Below are positions 13,801 to 26,000 of a DNA stretch of 64,000 nucleotides, piece by piece. The notes under the pieces are model-generated. The model searched no databases, was not told the origin of the DNA, and worked only from the letters and a program-made list of their open reading frames with translations. The stretch's first letter is position 1. Each line of letters begins with the position of its first letter. The stretch comes from Manduca sexta. Taxonomy: Eukaryota > Arthropoda > Insecta > Lepidoptera > Sphingidae. Position numbers and translations under genes: made by a program. Location of the stretch: positions 5,394,001 to 5,458,000 of the forward strand of contig NC_051124.1 of the NCBI RefSeq assembly GCF_014839805.1. Reading direction: 5' to 3'.

Positions 13801-15955
13801 AAAAAGCGCAGGGATGCGATGTGCGCTCAAAAGGCTATAAATTATAGAGAACACAAAGGCACTGGATCAAATTTGTGTTATATGTGTGTGCAAACCATGG
13901 GGCTGTGGGGTCAACGACACTCACCCCGGCCTGCAGTGGGACACGGCACAGGACGTGACTCATACGTGGGGATACCAGCTGCTGTGGGCAAAAACTACCC
14001 TCGCCGACGCGTGTACGATCTCTACATGCGCTACTCTCCGCTGCATCCATTTAATTAACTAACATTTGGTTGTGATGATTCATAAAAAACGTGTTATTAT
14101 ACATTTACTTTTTAAACCCATTATGGAATATGTATTTATTTATTTGTACCGTTATAAAGTTTTCGAAGAAGACCTCATCACTCCCACATAGTTATTTCCT
14201 ACATCCCGTATAATATGTGCGCTTGTATAGAAGTTTCAATTTTGATTGGAGCTCAGTGAACGCGCTCGCAGGGAAGAGGAAATTCGATTTTGTCGCCAAT
14301 TCGGTTTTGTGGTTGCGAACACTGTATGCGTAACATCGATTGTGATGTAGGGAGTGAAAGCGGCAACATATGCCGGCCTCATTCGCTTTATGAAGTGTAC
14401 ATCTCGACGCCATATGGTACGCAACTTACAGCTGATTCGATTCTTCACGCATATAAGTAGGTCATCAATTTTAGAATTTGCCATAATATATTTGTATGTC
14501 ACAGTATAATTATATGTTTTATTGTAATCAGCAGTTAATTTACTAAATAATATCAGATACGTTGTAATAAACACAAAGGCGAAGTATCGATTTAACACAG
14601 TTCATTTCCCTTATGATTGTGAACTGCTACATATTCGATTGAAGAGAACAAAAAACATAAATGATTTAAATATTTTATATGCTTTGTCAATGAGAGAGGC
14701 TGCGGCTGCGAGCACAAGGGGGCGAGGAACTGCACAACCGTCCTTCACCTAGCTCTGTCTGGGCATCGATCCTATCTCAGTGCTCGCTTGACGAGTACAC
14801 TTATTTATAAATACGTACTGTCGTGCTGCGAAACCGTGTGTACCTCCGCTTTGAGTGTCATTGCATTACTCAATTAAATAACAAGCACGAGTTAGACGGC
14901 GCACAACGCATCTAAGCACATGTTATAATTTGTTAACACTTTGTATACCGCTGATTTATTATAGAGACCGTCAGTTGCGTGACTCACATCGCTAACTACT
15001 GAACTTTTTGAAGGCGGAAACTTGCTTAGCAATGACGTAATAACTATTGTAGTTATTAATTTTAATAAGTTCGACGTGAGAACAACTGCTTCAAGGAAAA
15101 GCCGAGTATTAGCAGAATGGAATCGCGTTTGTTGTCAGTTGCGTTCCCAAGAAAAAGAATAGTTGTTAGGTGAGGGTACCAAGGCGCGAGACGTCAATAA
15201 CCTCGACGGTACGGATCGTGGAGGTTGCAATAAATACGACATCGGCGGCGGTGGCCTGGTCAAGAGCCTTTCAAGGCCGGGAGGCGAGGCGGGGAGTGCT
15301 CGCGCGCCCCACATCTGCGCTTGAGCCACTCTTGCCGCTGGCCCTACCGCTTGCATTCCACCAGAAAGAACTAACCCTACCAAAGCATTCTGTCTTCATA
15401 GAGATAGATGTCAAACTGATTGCATGTGTCATATATACGTCAGTATATTATGCTTATTGTTCTATTTACATTAAACCTTAAAAGGGATAAAATCGTCCAG
15501 AAGCTCAGCAATAGTATTATGACTTAAAATTAAAATGTTAAAATATTTTTATAACTACATTATTCATTAAGGGCTCATGTTTTCCTTCAATGCCATCTGA
15601 TATCGAGTTTTAAAGGTTTAATAAAACCTTTACCATAGAGGAGAAAATCGTGACCGCCAATTTTGTAGAGATTACGTACAGTTTCGTAACTTGGATTGTC
15701 AAGGTCACACACATAGCACTAAGGTCTCTGGACGTACTTAGAAATGAGTTTTTACGTAATAAATATACAGAAAAATCTGATGTTTATAAAGAGTTTTCTA
15801 ATACACAACAATAACACCCGTGTAGTTCAATGAATCAACATGTCGATCATGTTAAAAAGAGACAGACGTACGTCACTCGGAGGATACAACTTCAACAAAG
15901 GATTATCGTGGTGACGGCGAGAGGAAGCACTGTGGACACGGCGTGGTGAACTCAC
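1856..15955 (-). other. large first intron of gus (proposed)
   Basis: About 14.1 kb between the proposed first exon and exon 1544-1855. It is AT-rich and I recognise no exon or mobile element in it. It holds a minus-strand open frame at 2261-2704 and overlapping open frames on both strands at 9699-9934 that resemble nothing I know, plus a small GC-rich patch at about 7520-7640. Large first introns often carry enhancers, but no specific site can be supported here. Confidence 0.5.
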
Positions 15956-16002
15956 CGCAGGTCGAGGAAACGGGCGGCTCTAGTTCTTCTGTCACAGGAC
16001 AT
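15956..16002 (-). CDS. gus: gus proposed first coding exon (long N-terminal form)
   Basis: This short exon was inferred by splice logic. On the minus strand an ATG at 16002 opens 15 codons plus two bases, reading MSCDRRTRAARFLDLR once completed by the first base of the next exon. It ends in a strong donor (CTGCG|GTGAGTTC) at 15956/15955. The phase-2 end fits exon 1544-1855, which begins with a single codon-completing base after its acceptor, giving CG+G = Arg. The upstream sequence is a GC-rich leader, as expected of a first exon. The segment is basic (Arg-rich) with no signal peptide. What it adds functionally is unknown; vertebrate SPSB proteins begin at the internal MGQK. It could be only a leader for translation starting at that internal Met, but no stop interrupts the joined frame. 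RNA evidence would settle this. Confidence 0.6.
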
Positions 16003-16040
16003 GTCGTATGTTGAAACAATCCACTGAAATGAGCACTGTA

Positions 16041-16061
16041 CTAGGAACGCGCAGGCGTCAT
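16041..16061 (-). other. upstream ORF 2 in gus leader
   Basis: Six-codon frame (MTPARS, stop TAG) on the minus strand. Its ATG overlaps the TGA of upstream ORF 1 and its stop lies 38 nt before the proposed gus ATG at 16002. It has A at -3 (ACCATGA), a fair initiation context. A role in lowering or tuning gus translation is inferred only. Confidence 0.35.
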
Positions 16062-16093
16062 GGTTGCGAATAGCTGCGGTCGCGGACGTGCAT
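16058..16093 (-). other. upstream ORF 1 in gus leader
   Basis: Short frame ATG...TGA encoding MHVRDRSYSQP on the minus strand, 5' of the proposed gus start. Its stop overlaps the start of the next upstream ORF in an ATGA arrangement. It counts as an uORF only if transcription starts upstream of 16093 and downstream of 16438; from further upstream it would be the end of a longer frame. Confidence 0.35.
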
Positions 16094-16440
16094 CGACGCA
16101 CCACGTACACTACCACTGGCGACGAGAGAACGCGCGCACTGAACCACGTTCAGCGAGCGCAGGCTACCTGCCGTTTCCGCGGCGCGGTGAAGCGGAGGTG
16201 CGCATCGCCGACCGCGGCGCACGCGCAGGTACACGCCGCGTTCGGGGGGACTGCTCACTGCGCCACCACACGCCGCCCGCCACTGCCAACCCGCCGGCCG
16301 GCCACTCTCTTTACCGTCTCGAATCTCGTCTCTCCGACCCGACACAATCCGATACCCGTCAAAACAATTCTTAAAACATACACACTCTTCGCCTCCACAC
16401 TGTAAACCAACTACGACTGTCTCGGAAATATAAATCATCT

Positions 16441-18852
16441 TTGTGTATAACCTGCTTCATTGTAATAAGAAAATTTCATAGCTAAAACTACGTAGTGCAT
16501 TTAATGTTTCCTATGCAAAAAGTGTACTTACAAGTATTTTATTTGAGAACGTAAATGTTGTAGGTAGTTACGATAAGAAGTCACTTTATATTTGATACTT
16601 TCTTGGAGAGCTATTTATATTTTTTTTTTCTCTGCAACATATTTGGAAATGCGATCATTTTTTAATTATCGTAATTACAGCTCGTGGCGGCACGCAACAC
16701 TTTCAAATCTTAGAGAAACGTAACAGCCAGGGCTTCACTTTGGCCGCCCGCCGTGCGCCGTCCTAATTTACATATGAATATTGTTTGTTCAAATATGAGT
16801 CATTTCTGAAGTCTTGGTCAACTTTCACAAACGCGCATGTTTCAACAATTAGCTGCACAAAATGAAAGCTCAAATGAATGCTTTATCATGAAGGAGCATA
16901 ATTTTCAATACACGTTACGTTATTACAACAAAATTACATTAAAATTTATGCAACGGTGCATATTCATATAAATGAACCAGATGGTATTATTTTAATTTTA
17001 GAGCTTTCATGGCGCCGTTAAGCGTGTGTAAGGCGGGAGTTTTAAACAGCTGAGAATATGCAAATAGCTTTCCTTTGTCTGGACAAAAGAACAGTTCACA
17101 ACTCGCATTAGCGCCGGCAAAGAAGTGCTAGATCCCATTAGAGACATTTTAATAACGACTTCTAAAATTTTTAACGACATTAAACATTATTTGCGTATTA
17201 ATTAAAATATTAAATCGTCTTGAGACTTAAATCATTTTGATGATAACGTTACCAAGCAAACAATTAACATGGTACTCATTTGGAATTTGGCTTGATATTG
17301 AATATATGGCCCCAACAGATGTTAGCATTTTATCAAATCTCATGGGCCATGGATTCGACCGAAGAATCTACCTGATTCTATGCACAGAAAGGAAGGGCGC
17401 CATGCACCTGCGATTAGTTACGACTTTCGAGCCAACGTCACTGTTTCTTTCACCTGTTCATTTCCAGCACATTTGTCTTGCCCCTTGTCGTCCCTACGGC
17501 TATTTATATGCTAAACGATGTAATTTGGCACCGATCAACTGTTGGTTTATGTGACCTAATTCTTACAGGATTATATGCAATGTAGAGCAATGCATGTATC
17601 GTGGTGTTATTGATGCAACATGGGATTAATCATTTATGCACAATAGTTGCAATAATTTTCATAGAAATACTTACATAACGTCATAATATGTAATAAAATT
17701 AATTGCTAACAATAAAACAGGGTAGACAAGTAAGGTTGCAGTTGTTAAAGAGGAAGCAGAAACTAGATTTGGCAGAGTCGCTAGAACAACGCTTAAGTTT
17801 GACAAAGAGTCGTATTCTTATTTTAACCACCGTTTTAAATTCTACACCTTATTCACTTGAGCGTAAATTTTTAAATGTTTAGTTTCTAAACTTGCATAAG
17901 TCAGAATCGTTTAGGAGTGCAAAACTAACTTTCAAATTACAATAAACATTTTCCATCATGGCCCGACGAGGTCGTTCATTTCAGAGTACTGGGTACGTTG
18001 GAGGCACTTAATCGAGAATAGTGTAATGCGCTGAAACTCTAACATTTAGATTGTTACAGGCGCGTTGTAGGCGAGATGGGACGGAGGGCGGTATTCCCAC
18101 TGGGTTCTAAAACGACCCTCGTTGTTTTTTTCCCGCTCCTCAGATATCATTGCCGCTTCAATCTCTGTTTTTTTTTAGTTTAATTTTAATTTATTGTACG
18201 AGGAAAAGAATAATGCTTTGTGAGTCCCTGGAAATATTGTTTTTAAAAATGGCTTTGGCACGTGATTTCTCCGCGCGATGCGTTTTGTTTGTGTGCATTA
18301 AATTAGTCTAGTTTATGTAGATAATAAATAAGATCAGTTATAAATTCGTAAATATAACGATTTAAGCAGTATCTTTAGGAAACTCACAGTTCCTACGATG
18401 TCTTTTTCGTGTGGCAGTGGCCATCTTTATACAATCGACCTATCCATAATTCATACTGTAGACAAAAATAAACAAATGCTTTGGATTGTGGTATCTTGTA
18501 AACTATTGACAGAGAGATCTACCAAAATATTCTACAATTTGTATGTAATGAGTCTAGGCGTAAGTTCTATTAATCTTGTTTTGTATAATTGTAATCAGTA
18601 AATTTATTTTTTATTTTTTAGGATTAATTTGTTTCCGTTCATTTTCTTTTAGTTATCTGTATATACCTAAGTTTTTTGGTGGTAATTTTGCTGGATTTTG
18701 TTTTATATTTAATTATAATTGATCTGCAGTATATACCAAATATAAAAAAAGCGGATATAAAAATGTATAGACGAATTTATTATATTTTTTTACATTTAAT
18801 AGCGTCCTGGCCCTTATCTTCAAAATAATTATAATAACACAGGGAAGGGTCC
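16441..18852. other. AT-rich non-coding stretch upstream of gus
   Basis: No exon with splice sites, recognisable domain, RNA gene or mobile element was found. Short poly-T and poly-A tracts only. Confidence 0.5.
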
Positions 18853-19188
18853 TCATGAGCAGGTAACGAACAAGATTTGAACCTCCACGTTGAGGAGTGA
18901 ATTGAATACCTCATTGGGAACCACTCCGTTAAATGGCTTGTTGATTCCATGAGTATCCCGGAGAGCGCATAAAACCAACGGTTTTAGTACAGACTGTAGA
19001 CTAATAGAAACACGGGATTGAAATTTTATACGTTGAACACTCTGACAATAATTTAAAAAAAAACAATACTTGACTCTTTGAATCTTACATCCCGAAAGGT
19101 TAAGTTCACTTAAAGAAGCTTTGATTTTTATTATTGAACTATATACATTTTCAGTCAACAGCATAACACTGGAATCTAAATGACCCAA
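18853..19188 (-). pseudogene. LRR-like coding remnant, part 1
   Basis: A minus-strand open frame of about 110 codons containing SLSELNLSGCKIQ, a good match to the leucine-rich-repeat consensus LxxLxLxxC/N, followed by further leucine-spaced text including GVVPNEVFNSLLNVEVQI. No ATG with good context, no splice signals and no complete domain. A second minus-strand LRR-like frame lies on the other side of a SINE (19803-20072), suggesting both are pieces of one decayed gene or retrocopy. The exact family is not recognised. It could also be a chance ORF. Confidence 0.25.
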
Positions 19189-19423
19189 TTCAAGTTATTT
19201 GTTTGGGAAATTGTGATGTTCGTGCAACCAATCATTATGCCAGACGTGAAACGTTTAACGTTGATATTTGAAAAGTTTAGGTGACATTAGTCACAACTAT
19301 GGTTTCCGATAAGGTCACTGTGACCTCCAGTATTTTTTGCCAGACGGCGAAAGAGCCTGCAATTTAAACACGTTAAAAGGTATACAAAGCTTACAAATAT
19401 CTAGTATTCTATAAGCAATACTA

Positions 19424-19805
19424 TGGTAGAGCCACGATGTACTTAGTGGCATGTGTACGTAGTACGAGTACGACTGTTGCGTTGAGCCCTAGCTTCGAAT
19501 CCCGGATCAGGACAAAAATAATTGTGACTGGCATTTTCCATTTTAAATATTACTTAGTCGTAGTTCGGATTCAAGTTGACGGTGTGACACTCCCGAGGCT
19601 TGGATAGCAAGTAGAGCCATTGATCCTGCGCTCAGATCTCCTTTAGGTCATATCGAATTGCCGACTCACCAGATTGTGAGAGTGAAGGAATAGAGAGTGC
19701 ACCTGAGTATTGTGCACACACTTGTAAACTATAATTTCTTCAGCGTACTTGGGTAATCTCCGTTAAGATGACCGCCTTGGCCGAAAATCAGCTAAGAGGA
19801 ATTCA
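19424..19805 (+). mobile_element. tRNA-derived SINE, family B, full-length copy
   Basis: The head resembles a tRNA gene, with an A-box-like word TACTTAGTGGCA near 19440-19451 and a B-box-like word GCTTCGAATCC at 19492-19502. The body (about 19540-19800) is shared, with many substitutions, with a second copy at 51532-51812. Shared words include GTGTGACAC/GTGTGATACC, AGAGTGAAGG, GCACACACTTGT, and the end GGCCGAAA...AGGA. No coding capacity; it would depend on a LINE for movement. Confidence 0.75.
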
Positions 19806-20072
19806 CACATGTGTCCACAACCTGAATAAATTGACTCGATCGAGGTAGTTTGAATGATATACTGCGAAGGAGTATATCACTGCATCAAAAAAACAAAGTA
19901 AAGTGATAGCTTGTAGTAGTTTCGTATTCGGAGGTTGAAACACCACTCTGCCCCAATTCATATTCGTTTCTTTTAAAGCTGGCAGAGCATCTAGGATCAT
20001 ATTGGAAGTTAATGGGTGTTCAAAATAGCTTAACATTAGGTGACCCACATGCATGTTTGCCAATTTGTGCAA
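19803..20072 (-). pseudogene. LRR-like coding remnant, part 2
   Basis: A minus-strand frame of about 90 codons reading HKLANMHVGHLMLSYFEHP and ILDALPALKETNMNWG, with the leucine spacing of LRR units (compare LPALKELxLxWG). The frame is closed upstream by several stops and ends where the SINE begins. It would precede the 18853-19188 fragment in a minus-strand gene interrupted by that SINE. No ATG start or splice sites are convincing. Function not recognised. Confidence 0.25.
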
Positions 20073-23000
20073 TAAAAATCATTATCATCGGTACGAACGA
20101 AATCATGTTAGTGTATTATGGCGGACACCTATTGAGGTACGGTAAGCTCCTTATCACGTTGTATCGCGTATGTTCAGTATAGGATTTTTGATTTATTATT
20201 GCCTTCCAAAAATATTTCAACAAATTAACTTTGTTCGCATTTCAACTTTACTAATACTGGACCAGTCCATCAATTTTTAAAACGACAATACAAATCCGGA
20301 ATGTCCAGAATAATAAGCAAAAAATACGTATCAGATACAAACATAATAACCGATAAAAACAATAACAAATAAGGTCTAATTTCAAAATGACATAGCAATT
20401 TGAATCGTACATTCATACATAGTTAAAGTGTCGGATCAACAAAGAAGTAGTTACATCACGCATCATACTCGGAAGGTGGTTTCATAATGTGAAAATATTC
20501 GATTCACGGTGATACAATAACGAACGAAAGTGATGACTCGATGGAAAGAATGGCGATAAGTGACTATTATGGAATGGTGTTGGATATAATGCTTATAAGT
20601 AATGGTGCCTTTTCAAAGAGAAAAAACAAAACAATATTTTCGGAGAACTCACTGAACTTGGTCGACTTGGTTGCGAATGGTCTTTTGCTGTTAGCTCCTA
20701 ATGACTTTAACAACTTGCCCGGGTAAGTTCTCGTTAACTAGAATAATATTTGGTAGCGATTAGCAGTGCGACACCGTCTTCGCTTCTGGCCGTCACTACC
20801 CAGGTTTGTTCTGAATTCATCTAAAATCCACATCATACTTATAAAGTTTAAGTAGATTGGACACTAGTTTATTCTAATACAAATCTTGCCTTCAAAGTTT
20901 GTAGAAGTTAGCTGGCCATAATTGGTTATATGGTAAAAAAAAATTTCAAATCGAATTTAGCAAATTTTACTACAATTTTTGTTAATCTAAATCTGACTTA
21001 AGGATAGAATAATACACGACACCGAAATACTAACAATTAGATATCTTATCTCCGCTCAATATAGCATGTAATGAAACTGTTCAATATTCATTACTTTGAC
21101 TGTGTATGTAACAGATGAGTGTAAAGTAGGAAATTCATTGTACACATAAACGGTTATAATCTGCAGCGTCAATCTCGGCAATCACACCTCACGATCGTAT
21201 TACTAACGTTATGAACACAGAGTGTAATATGCCTCATATTTAATGCCATTAGTATTTAAAATTTTATCGGACTAGCAAAATTTTAAGAGAACATGTATCT
21301 GTAGAAAACATACACTGGTGTCAATAAGAGAACTGAAAACTAGCTATTTCTCATATCCTTGTAATTCTGAATTCGCCGTAGGTACGTATTAATACAGAAC
21401 AATTTACCAAAAGCGAAAAAAGAAAAAGTAAACGAAAACGATACACGTACACAAATAAAAAATATTAAATGCAGTATGTAGTCGGTAGTGGGTTAGGTAT
21501 GTAATAAAAAAGCTAAATGCACGCGAAGCCGCCATTAGGAAATGGGTGCCGCCGCAACCGACGACGATAGAGACGATAACGATTTCACTGGGCGGCTATA
21601 GTGAATGGAGAAAATTGCGCTTTTCAGCGAAATGAAAGCTCGCTGCCGTTGCACAATTCCTACTAGATAAAAAAAGATATTATAATTTTTGGGTACAGAC
21701 TGCGAGCTATCTTGTCGTTACGAGCTTCCATGCATCACAATCGTTTGTGTTGCGTTTTTTAAAAACCTTTTATCTTTTGTTTGATTTGGATTTCGCAGTG
21801 TTATATTACTTATCTTGTGATATGAGACGGGGTCAACGTTATCTGTTCTCTAATAATCATTATTTATTGCCACTAAAATGTATAAATAATTATATTTCCG
21901 CATAAGAGGGTATATTGTAACATGACGCAAACACAATTCCCTAATCAGGTTACGTCGGAACATCAGGGACTTGTTTGTCGTTCTTTTTATATGACCGGGA
22001 CTAACAATCTGTTGGCCAGCGGAAGTGGGGCACCAGTAGTCTGACTAAAGAAATCAACTAGGAAGAGGAACCGATGTGTCTTACGCAATAAAGGTCGCTA
22101 CGAGCACGCAAAAAATTACTTTGTTGACAAAATTCGCACGATAGACCTCAGACGGCACGAATTGTTATAAAATATATTAAGTAAATATTAAACAACGAAC
22201 GTGCTACATTTCGTATATAACGTAAAAATCAAACACGATTATCCTGTTTATATAAATATTGAAGAGCGAAACACGGGATAGCACTATTAATGATTTCAAT
22301 CATTTGAAATGCGCATCATGAGTGACTAGCTGCATTTGTATTGCAAAGTTTACATCATAAACGGTAAATATTAAAAACACACACAACATTTCCTATGCTC
22401 GCCGCTTCTTGGTTGCATACTCGGTTTATTTGTATCAACCAGATAGCTTTAAATAGAAAATTCTACATCACCGACATATGTGTGCCTCTTCATAAAAATA
22501 TCTAGGACTGCGTTTCATCTGTTAAAAAATAACTTTTATTTATCAAAGCGGTTTGGTCTTCTGATATTTTCATTACATGCGGAACATATTGGGATTATAA
22601 CGCATTCGTAGTTCGTAGCACGAATGTTAAACGGGATCGATATATTTTGGCAAGTTAGTTAACAATAGGTGCTATGTCCCCATTCAGGTTACAAGCGGAT
22701 TTCACAGCTGTCGATAGAGGATTTACCCGAAGCCCAGCTCTCTAACGAAGCTATGGTTGTTTGAACATCGACTACCGAGCGCGCACCCGACCGAACCCAA
22801 TTCTATATTTTTATTCATACTAAAGGTTTTATATACACGAGTCGCATTTTAATCCACGTTTATTTAACTGACACGAAACGTGGCGTGCGCACTTGCTTTT
22901 TCGTTAATAAGCTCTAATGCACGCTGAATGCTTGAATACGCTTAAGTAGAAATCGATTACAAAAGCGTTAGACAGGCGTAGACGGCATTGGGAGTCTTTC

Positions 23001-26000
23001 AAATTTTAGAAAATAACTACGCTTAGTTTGCCTAATGTTACTTATTTTAATGGAAGACTGAAGAGTATGGTTTTCATAAATTAATACGGATTAGTAATTG
23101 AAAGTTTATGGTTTAAAAGAGTTATGTTTAAAAGCGGAAACACTATTAATTCAATTTTTTTTATTAAATGACCGTCGAATATAAAACTATCCAAAATCAC
23201 TTAATATTTATGTAAATGTTCTACCATACATTTTCATACACTCTAAACGTATTACACTTTGTATTAATATCTTGTATAGTTGTAGTGGTCCCGTAAGGAG
23301 AGGGAGCGGTGTGGGATAATTACTACTGCAGTCAACAAAATATATTTATCTTTTCGTGCGAATAGTGGGTTAGAAAAGTATAGATTTTCAAAACGACAAC
23401 AGAATATGAAGCTACGTAATAATTGCTTCTATAAAGCAAGAACAGAGACAAATTTGACAGTTTACGTGCTTTCCAAGACACAAGGGATTTTGAGCTATTA
23501 ACTGTTAAGTTCGCTCTGCATCCAAGATCATAATATACGGCACTATAGTCGCACATATTGTGTAAGATTAACCAAACTCATAATGATTATAACCATTAAA
23601 ACTTATAAGTGACAAGTCAGCATCTTCGTGAAATTAAAAATGCACAATAAGCAAGCTAGATCGACGTTTATCTTGGGCACGATTAAACTTCGGATTCTCT
23701 ACGCAAGTATTCGTCATGCATAATTTATTATCAATCCGTTGTTACGCGGTATCGTCGCCTTGGTGCCGGTATCAAATATCGGTAAGCATTTTGCCTTGAA
23801 AACGTTGTAAGCGCGGCTACAAAACCATATAATGTTAGACGCTCTATATCTTTGTTGTTTATTATACCAGTAATTCCAGATAATATAGCACGAATTCATT
23901 AGCGAACAAATATACCAAACATAACTTTAATAAACGATATTAATTTTCAATTAGCGATTGTGTTGGTGTATTTAAAATACAATTTCCACTGTAATCGTGA
24001 ATGCGGCCACAAATGGGAAATATTTTATTTTAAAATTATATCGCTAGTACATTTAGAAGCACATTTGTTCTAATTTGGTAGCTTTGATTCATCTTAATTT
24101 ATTTTCTTTAACGCTTTATCTATTTATATAAATAATATAGGAAAACAACAAATTTACCACCAACATATAACATCCACATTCGATAAATTTGACGTACCTA
24201 TCTACATGTTACAAATATGAGAAAAGAATTTCGCTAGAATATACATGTTCAGTATTTCAGAATCAAACTACATGCATGACAAATATTGGCTATTCTTATA
24301 CAAATGGAGATTTGTGTACGACGACAAAATAGCAGCGAACATTTCTCTTTGTTCAGAGCACGTCGGTAGAAGGGTACACGGTACAGCCCGAATAATACAC
24401 GTAGGTGGTGCGAAGTCTCCCCGTGTGCCGCGCCGCCCGGATATTTTGTTTTAGTCCCATAGCTATACGTGTCCCGATTACTTGATACATTATTTATTTT
24501 TCGTTCGATGCGTTTGTTTATTTTATTTTACATTAAAATTAGCCGTTAAATAAAATTTGGTACAAAGTGGATTTATAAGCGGTGCCCAGTAAGTTCACTT
24601 GCCTCCAACATTATAAAATTAATTGTATTTTTTTACAATAAGTACATATTAATAAAGCATGTCATAATTTGTTGATATTGAATAAGATTTCTTTGTCACT
24701 CAGCTGGGTTTTTTGATATGGATAAGTTCATTAAGTTTCAACAATTTCAATTTACCACTTATAACCCAATCGTATTGCGTGAAACTTATCGTAAAAATTG
24801 ATAATATTAATTGAGATAAACATTAAATGGAAATTAAAATAACATATTTTTATATTTAACATTTTAATCAATATTTTTGTTTGACGGTACATTTTAGAAG
24901 CTTTAATTATGCATTGATTCTAGCGTCTGACGTGAATCTGTGTGTTAAGCTAGCAATACATTATCGGCATAAATATTTGCTTAATTTTGCATAGAGCTGC
25001 GGTTAGTGCCGTTTAATGGATATGAACTCTTACCTCCCTACTCGATAATACCAAGGCTTTCCACTTTCAGTACAGAACCGCATTTAAGTTGCAACATTGA
25101 GGCCGTGTACAAAAATTTTAACTACATTACGACGATTACACGTATCCAATAATTTATTTATATCTACATTTAAATGCTAGAGTCTTTTGCGAGCAATAAT
25201 TTTTAATGTCATCTGATTCAGTAATTTAAACGTATTTCTTAATATTGTCATTATTAAAAACATTTGAATAATTTCATATTTATTTGTATGTAGAGGAGGA
25301 GAAAGAAAAAGTTCGTGATAATTTTAATTATAGGTGTAGTAATTATATTATATTTTTATAGAATAACAATCGCGATAGCGGTACACATGAATTGCTCATA
25401 AACACGCACAACACCATAAGAAGTATAAATGAGTCACTCTCCTGAGAGGTAAAGGATTTTGAGGGAAGAGTGGTTGGCCCTTCGGAGGTCTCAATCATTT
25501 TGAAACTAACGGTAACCTGCTATCTCACATGGTAGTAGTTCTGGGACAGTGGTACTATTATTATTCACAGAGCGACGTATGTAACACTCAAACCATAACA
25601 TATAAGTAAACCAGAATATACAAGTGAAAACGGAACGCGATAAGGCATTACTACACAAGAGCAAGTTAAACTGTACATAAACAAACGTCCGATAGTACGT
25701 GTAATCACAGAGACGTCACAACCTCAACCCGGGTCACATACGAGCACGACGCATCACACACTGATAACAGATTAAAGAACCAAGACGCTCGTGCGTATTT
25801 CTGGAAGATTTGTAATACGTTCGTATTAATACGAAGCGTGGCAAAGGTCGTCGATAAAACGTGGTCAGATGATCTAGTTCGTGTTGCGAATATGAGACCA
25901 CTGGTGTTTTGGCGTCATTGTTAATGGTCAACGTGGCGACCACGACATGCGTCCAAACAGCGTCGCAAACACTAATGACTCAAAGAGTCTGATTGGAGCT

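Larger units (their letters stand above)
208..16002 (-). other. gus: gustavus (gus) gene body, 3' end outside window
   Basis: Overall span of the gustavus coding region visible here, read right to left: exon 15956-16002 (proposed), exon 1544-1855, exon 1044-1305, exon 208-463. The introns are about 14.1 kb, 238 bp and 580 bp, all with GT-AG ends on the minus strand. The joined exons give 877 coding bases (292 codons plus one base) with every junction in phase. Known family role: SPSB/Gustavus proteins are substrate receptors of Elongin B/C-Cullin 5 ubiquitin ligases; Drosophila Gus binds Vasa through a D-I-N-N-N type peptide and acts in germ plasm. The SOCS box, which recruits Elongin/Cullin, is not in the window and should be encoded left of base 1. 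Family assignment is from residue-level recognition, not a database search. Confidence 0.9.
16003..16440 (-). promoter_or_regulatory. gus: GC-rich 5' leader and likely promoter region of gus
   Basis: A CpG- and GC-rich block (richest about 16055-16330) in otherwise AT-rich DNA sits directly upstream of the proposed first coding exon. It contains two very short upstream ORFs on the gus strand and no in-frame ATG before 16002. Initiator-like CAGT words occur on the minus strand near 16400-16420, but no transcription start can be fixed from sequence alone. A 126-codon frame on the minus strand (16058-16438) and the frames on the plus strand here look like by-products of high GC. Confidence 0.45.

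Noticed and set aside
16058..16438. 126-codon minus-strand frame and overlapping plus-strand frames in the GC island
   Set aside because: High GC removes stops in several frames at once. The minus frame is not in phase with the gus start and best reads as leader with a short uORF at its end.
25430..25570. Segment with CTGGGACAGTGGTACTATTA resembling a stretch near 3980
   Set aside because: The similarity is about 20 bp with mismatches and could be chance. No element structure.
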